Source of the DNA: an uncultured Streptococcus sp.
Lineage (GTDB): Bacteria > Bacillota > Bacilli > Lactobacillales > Aerococcaceae
Direction of reading: 5' to 3'
Length of the DNA stretch: 6,892 nt
Assembly (NCBI GenBank): GCA_916049935.1
Contig: CAJZJI010000040.1
Span: forward strand, 1-6,892
Part shown: piece after piece, positions 6,474 to 6,892 of the stretch
How positions within the stretch are numbered: position 1 is the first letter of the stretch
Layout of the letters: each line of letters starts with the position of its first letter
The notes under the pieces: generated by a model
Seen by the model: only the letters and a program-made list of their open reading frames with translations
Databases searched by the model: none
What the model was told of the DNA's origin: nothing
Made by a program: the position numbers and the translations under genes

Positions 6474-6892
6474 ATGAACATTATCGATGATTTAGAATGG
6501 CGCGGTGCCATCAACCAAATGACAGATGAAGAAGGCTTACGTGCCTTAACAAACGAAAAGGCTGTATCGCTCTATTGTGGGGTAGACCCAACTGGAGACA
6601 GCATGCACATTGGACACTTAATTCCATTTATGATTCTTCGTCGTTTCCAATTAGCAGGACACAAACCAGTCATCTTAATTGGTGGAGCGACAGGTTCAAT
6701 CGGAGATCCGAGTGGTCGTACAAGCGAACGTGTACTTCAATCAATGGAACAAGTTCAACACAATGTTGAAAAATTAACAGCGCAAATGAAGAAATTATTC
6801 TTCACAACAGATGAAGACCAAGCAACATTGCGCCTTGTAAACAACTACGATTGGACAAAAGATTTATCATTACTAGACTTCTTACGTGACTA
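6474..6892 (+). CDS. tyrS: Tyrosyl-tRNA synthetase, N-terminal part (3' truncated by window edge)
   Basis: This class I synthetase, a homodimer, charges tRNA-Tyr with tyrosine. The start is ATG at 6474 with AAGGGA (6459-6464) upstream, and the frame stays open to the window end, giving 139 codons of about 420. Residue numbering matches the Bacillus stearothermophilus enzyme: Y34 and C35 (SLYCGVDPTG), D38, T40, the H45-I-G-H48 ATP site, and D78 in GGATGSIGDPSGRTSER. Position 51, Thr in B. stearothermophilus, is Pro here, as in the E. coli enzyme. The KMSKS loop and the S4-like C-terminal RNA-binding domain lie outside the window. The family (TyrS rather than TyrZ) is supported by the close B. 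stearothermophilus pattern and the T-box with a Tyr specifier. Confidence 0.96.
   Translation, partial: MNIIDDLEWRGAINQMTDEEGLRALTNEKAVSLYCGVDPTGDSMHIGHLIPFMILRRFQLAGHKPVILIGGATGSIGDPSGRTSERVLQSMEQVQHNVEKLTAQMKKLFFTTDEDQATLRLVNNYDWTKDLSLLDFLRD

Noticed and set aside
1..6892. Mobile element, phage, defence system or CRISPR content
   Set aside because: No transposase, integrase, terminal inverted repeats, spaced direct repeats or toxin-antitoxin pair seen. All genes are core translation genes in one orientation.

Overview
The window looks like chromosome from a low-to-moderate-GC Gram-positive bacterium (Bacillota). Lactobacillales, for example a Carnobacteriaceae or Enterococcaceae relative, is the best guess. 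The reasons are T-box leaders in front of two aminoacyl-tRNA synthetase genes, strong AGGAGG ribosome binding sites, sigma-A type promoters, and an ArgS of the kind I associate with lactic acid bacteria (SMGH and KLSTRKG signatures). The genus is inference; nothing here fixes it. There is no mobile element, CRISPR array or stable RNA gene. All genes read left to right and nearly all concern tRNA or rRNA.

Layout. (1) 1-414: C-terminal half of an RlmA-type 23S rRNA guanine-N1 methyltransferase. (2) 461-1939: a 492-residue protein without an assigned function, with its own extended -10 promoter and an intrinsic terminator. I read it as a charged N-terminal tail, an EF-Tu domain-2-like barrel and two SseB-like domains. 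(3) 1940-2280: a 341-base gap holding that terminator, a sigma-A promoter, a roughly 95-nt structured segment ending in a strong terminator (candidate small RNA), and a second promoter for the next gene. (4) 2281-4160: a compact operon of queG, trmL and a 51-residue two-helix membrane peptide. queG and trmL overlap by 4 bases, and both products act at tRNA position 34. (5) 4161-6174: a T-box leader with an Arg (CGC) specifier, then argS. (6) 6175-6892: a strong promoter and a T-box leader with a Tyr (UAC) specifier, then the first 139 codons of tyrS, cut by the window edge.

How it fits together. QueG finishes queuosine at position 34 of GUN tRNAs, including tRNA-Tyr, and TrmL 2'-O-methylates position 34 of tRNA-Leu. 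The two synthetases downstream are each controlled by a leader that reads the anticodon and charging state of its own tRNA. No terminator separates the queG operon from the argS leader, or argS from the tyrS leader. Two T-boxes with different amino-acid specificity may therefore act in series on read-through transcripts. The items most worth a second look are the candidate small RNA at about 2113-2206, the architecture of the 492-residue protein, the tandem T-box arrangement and the small membrane peptide.
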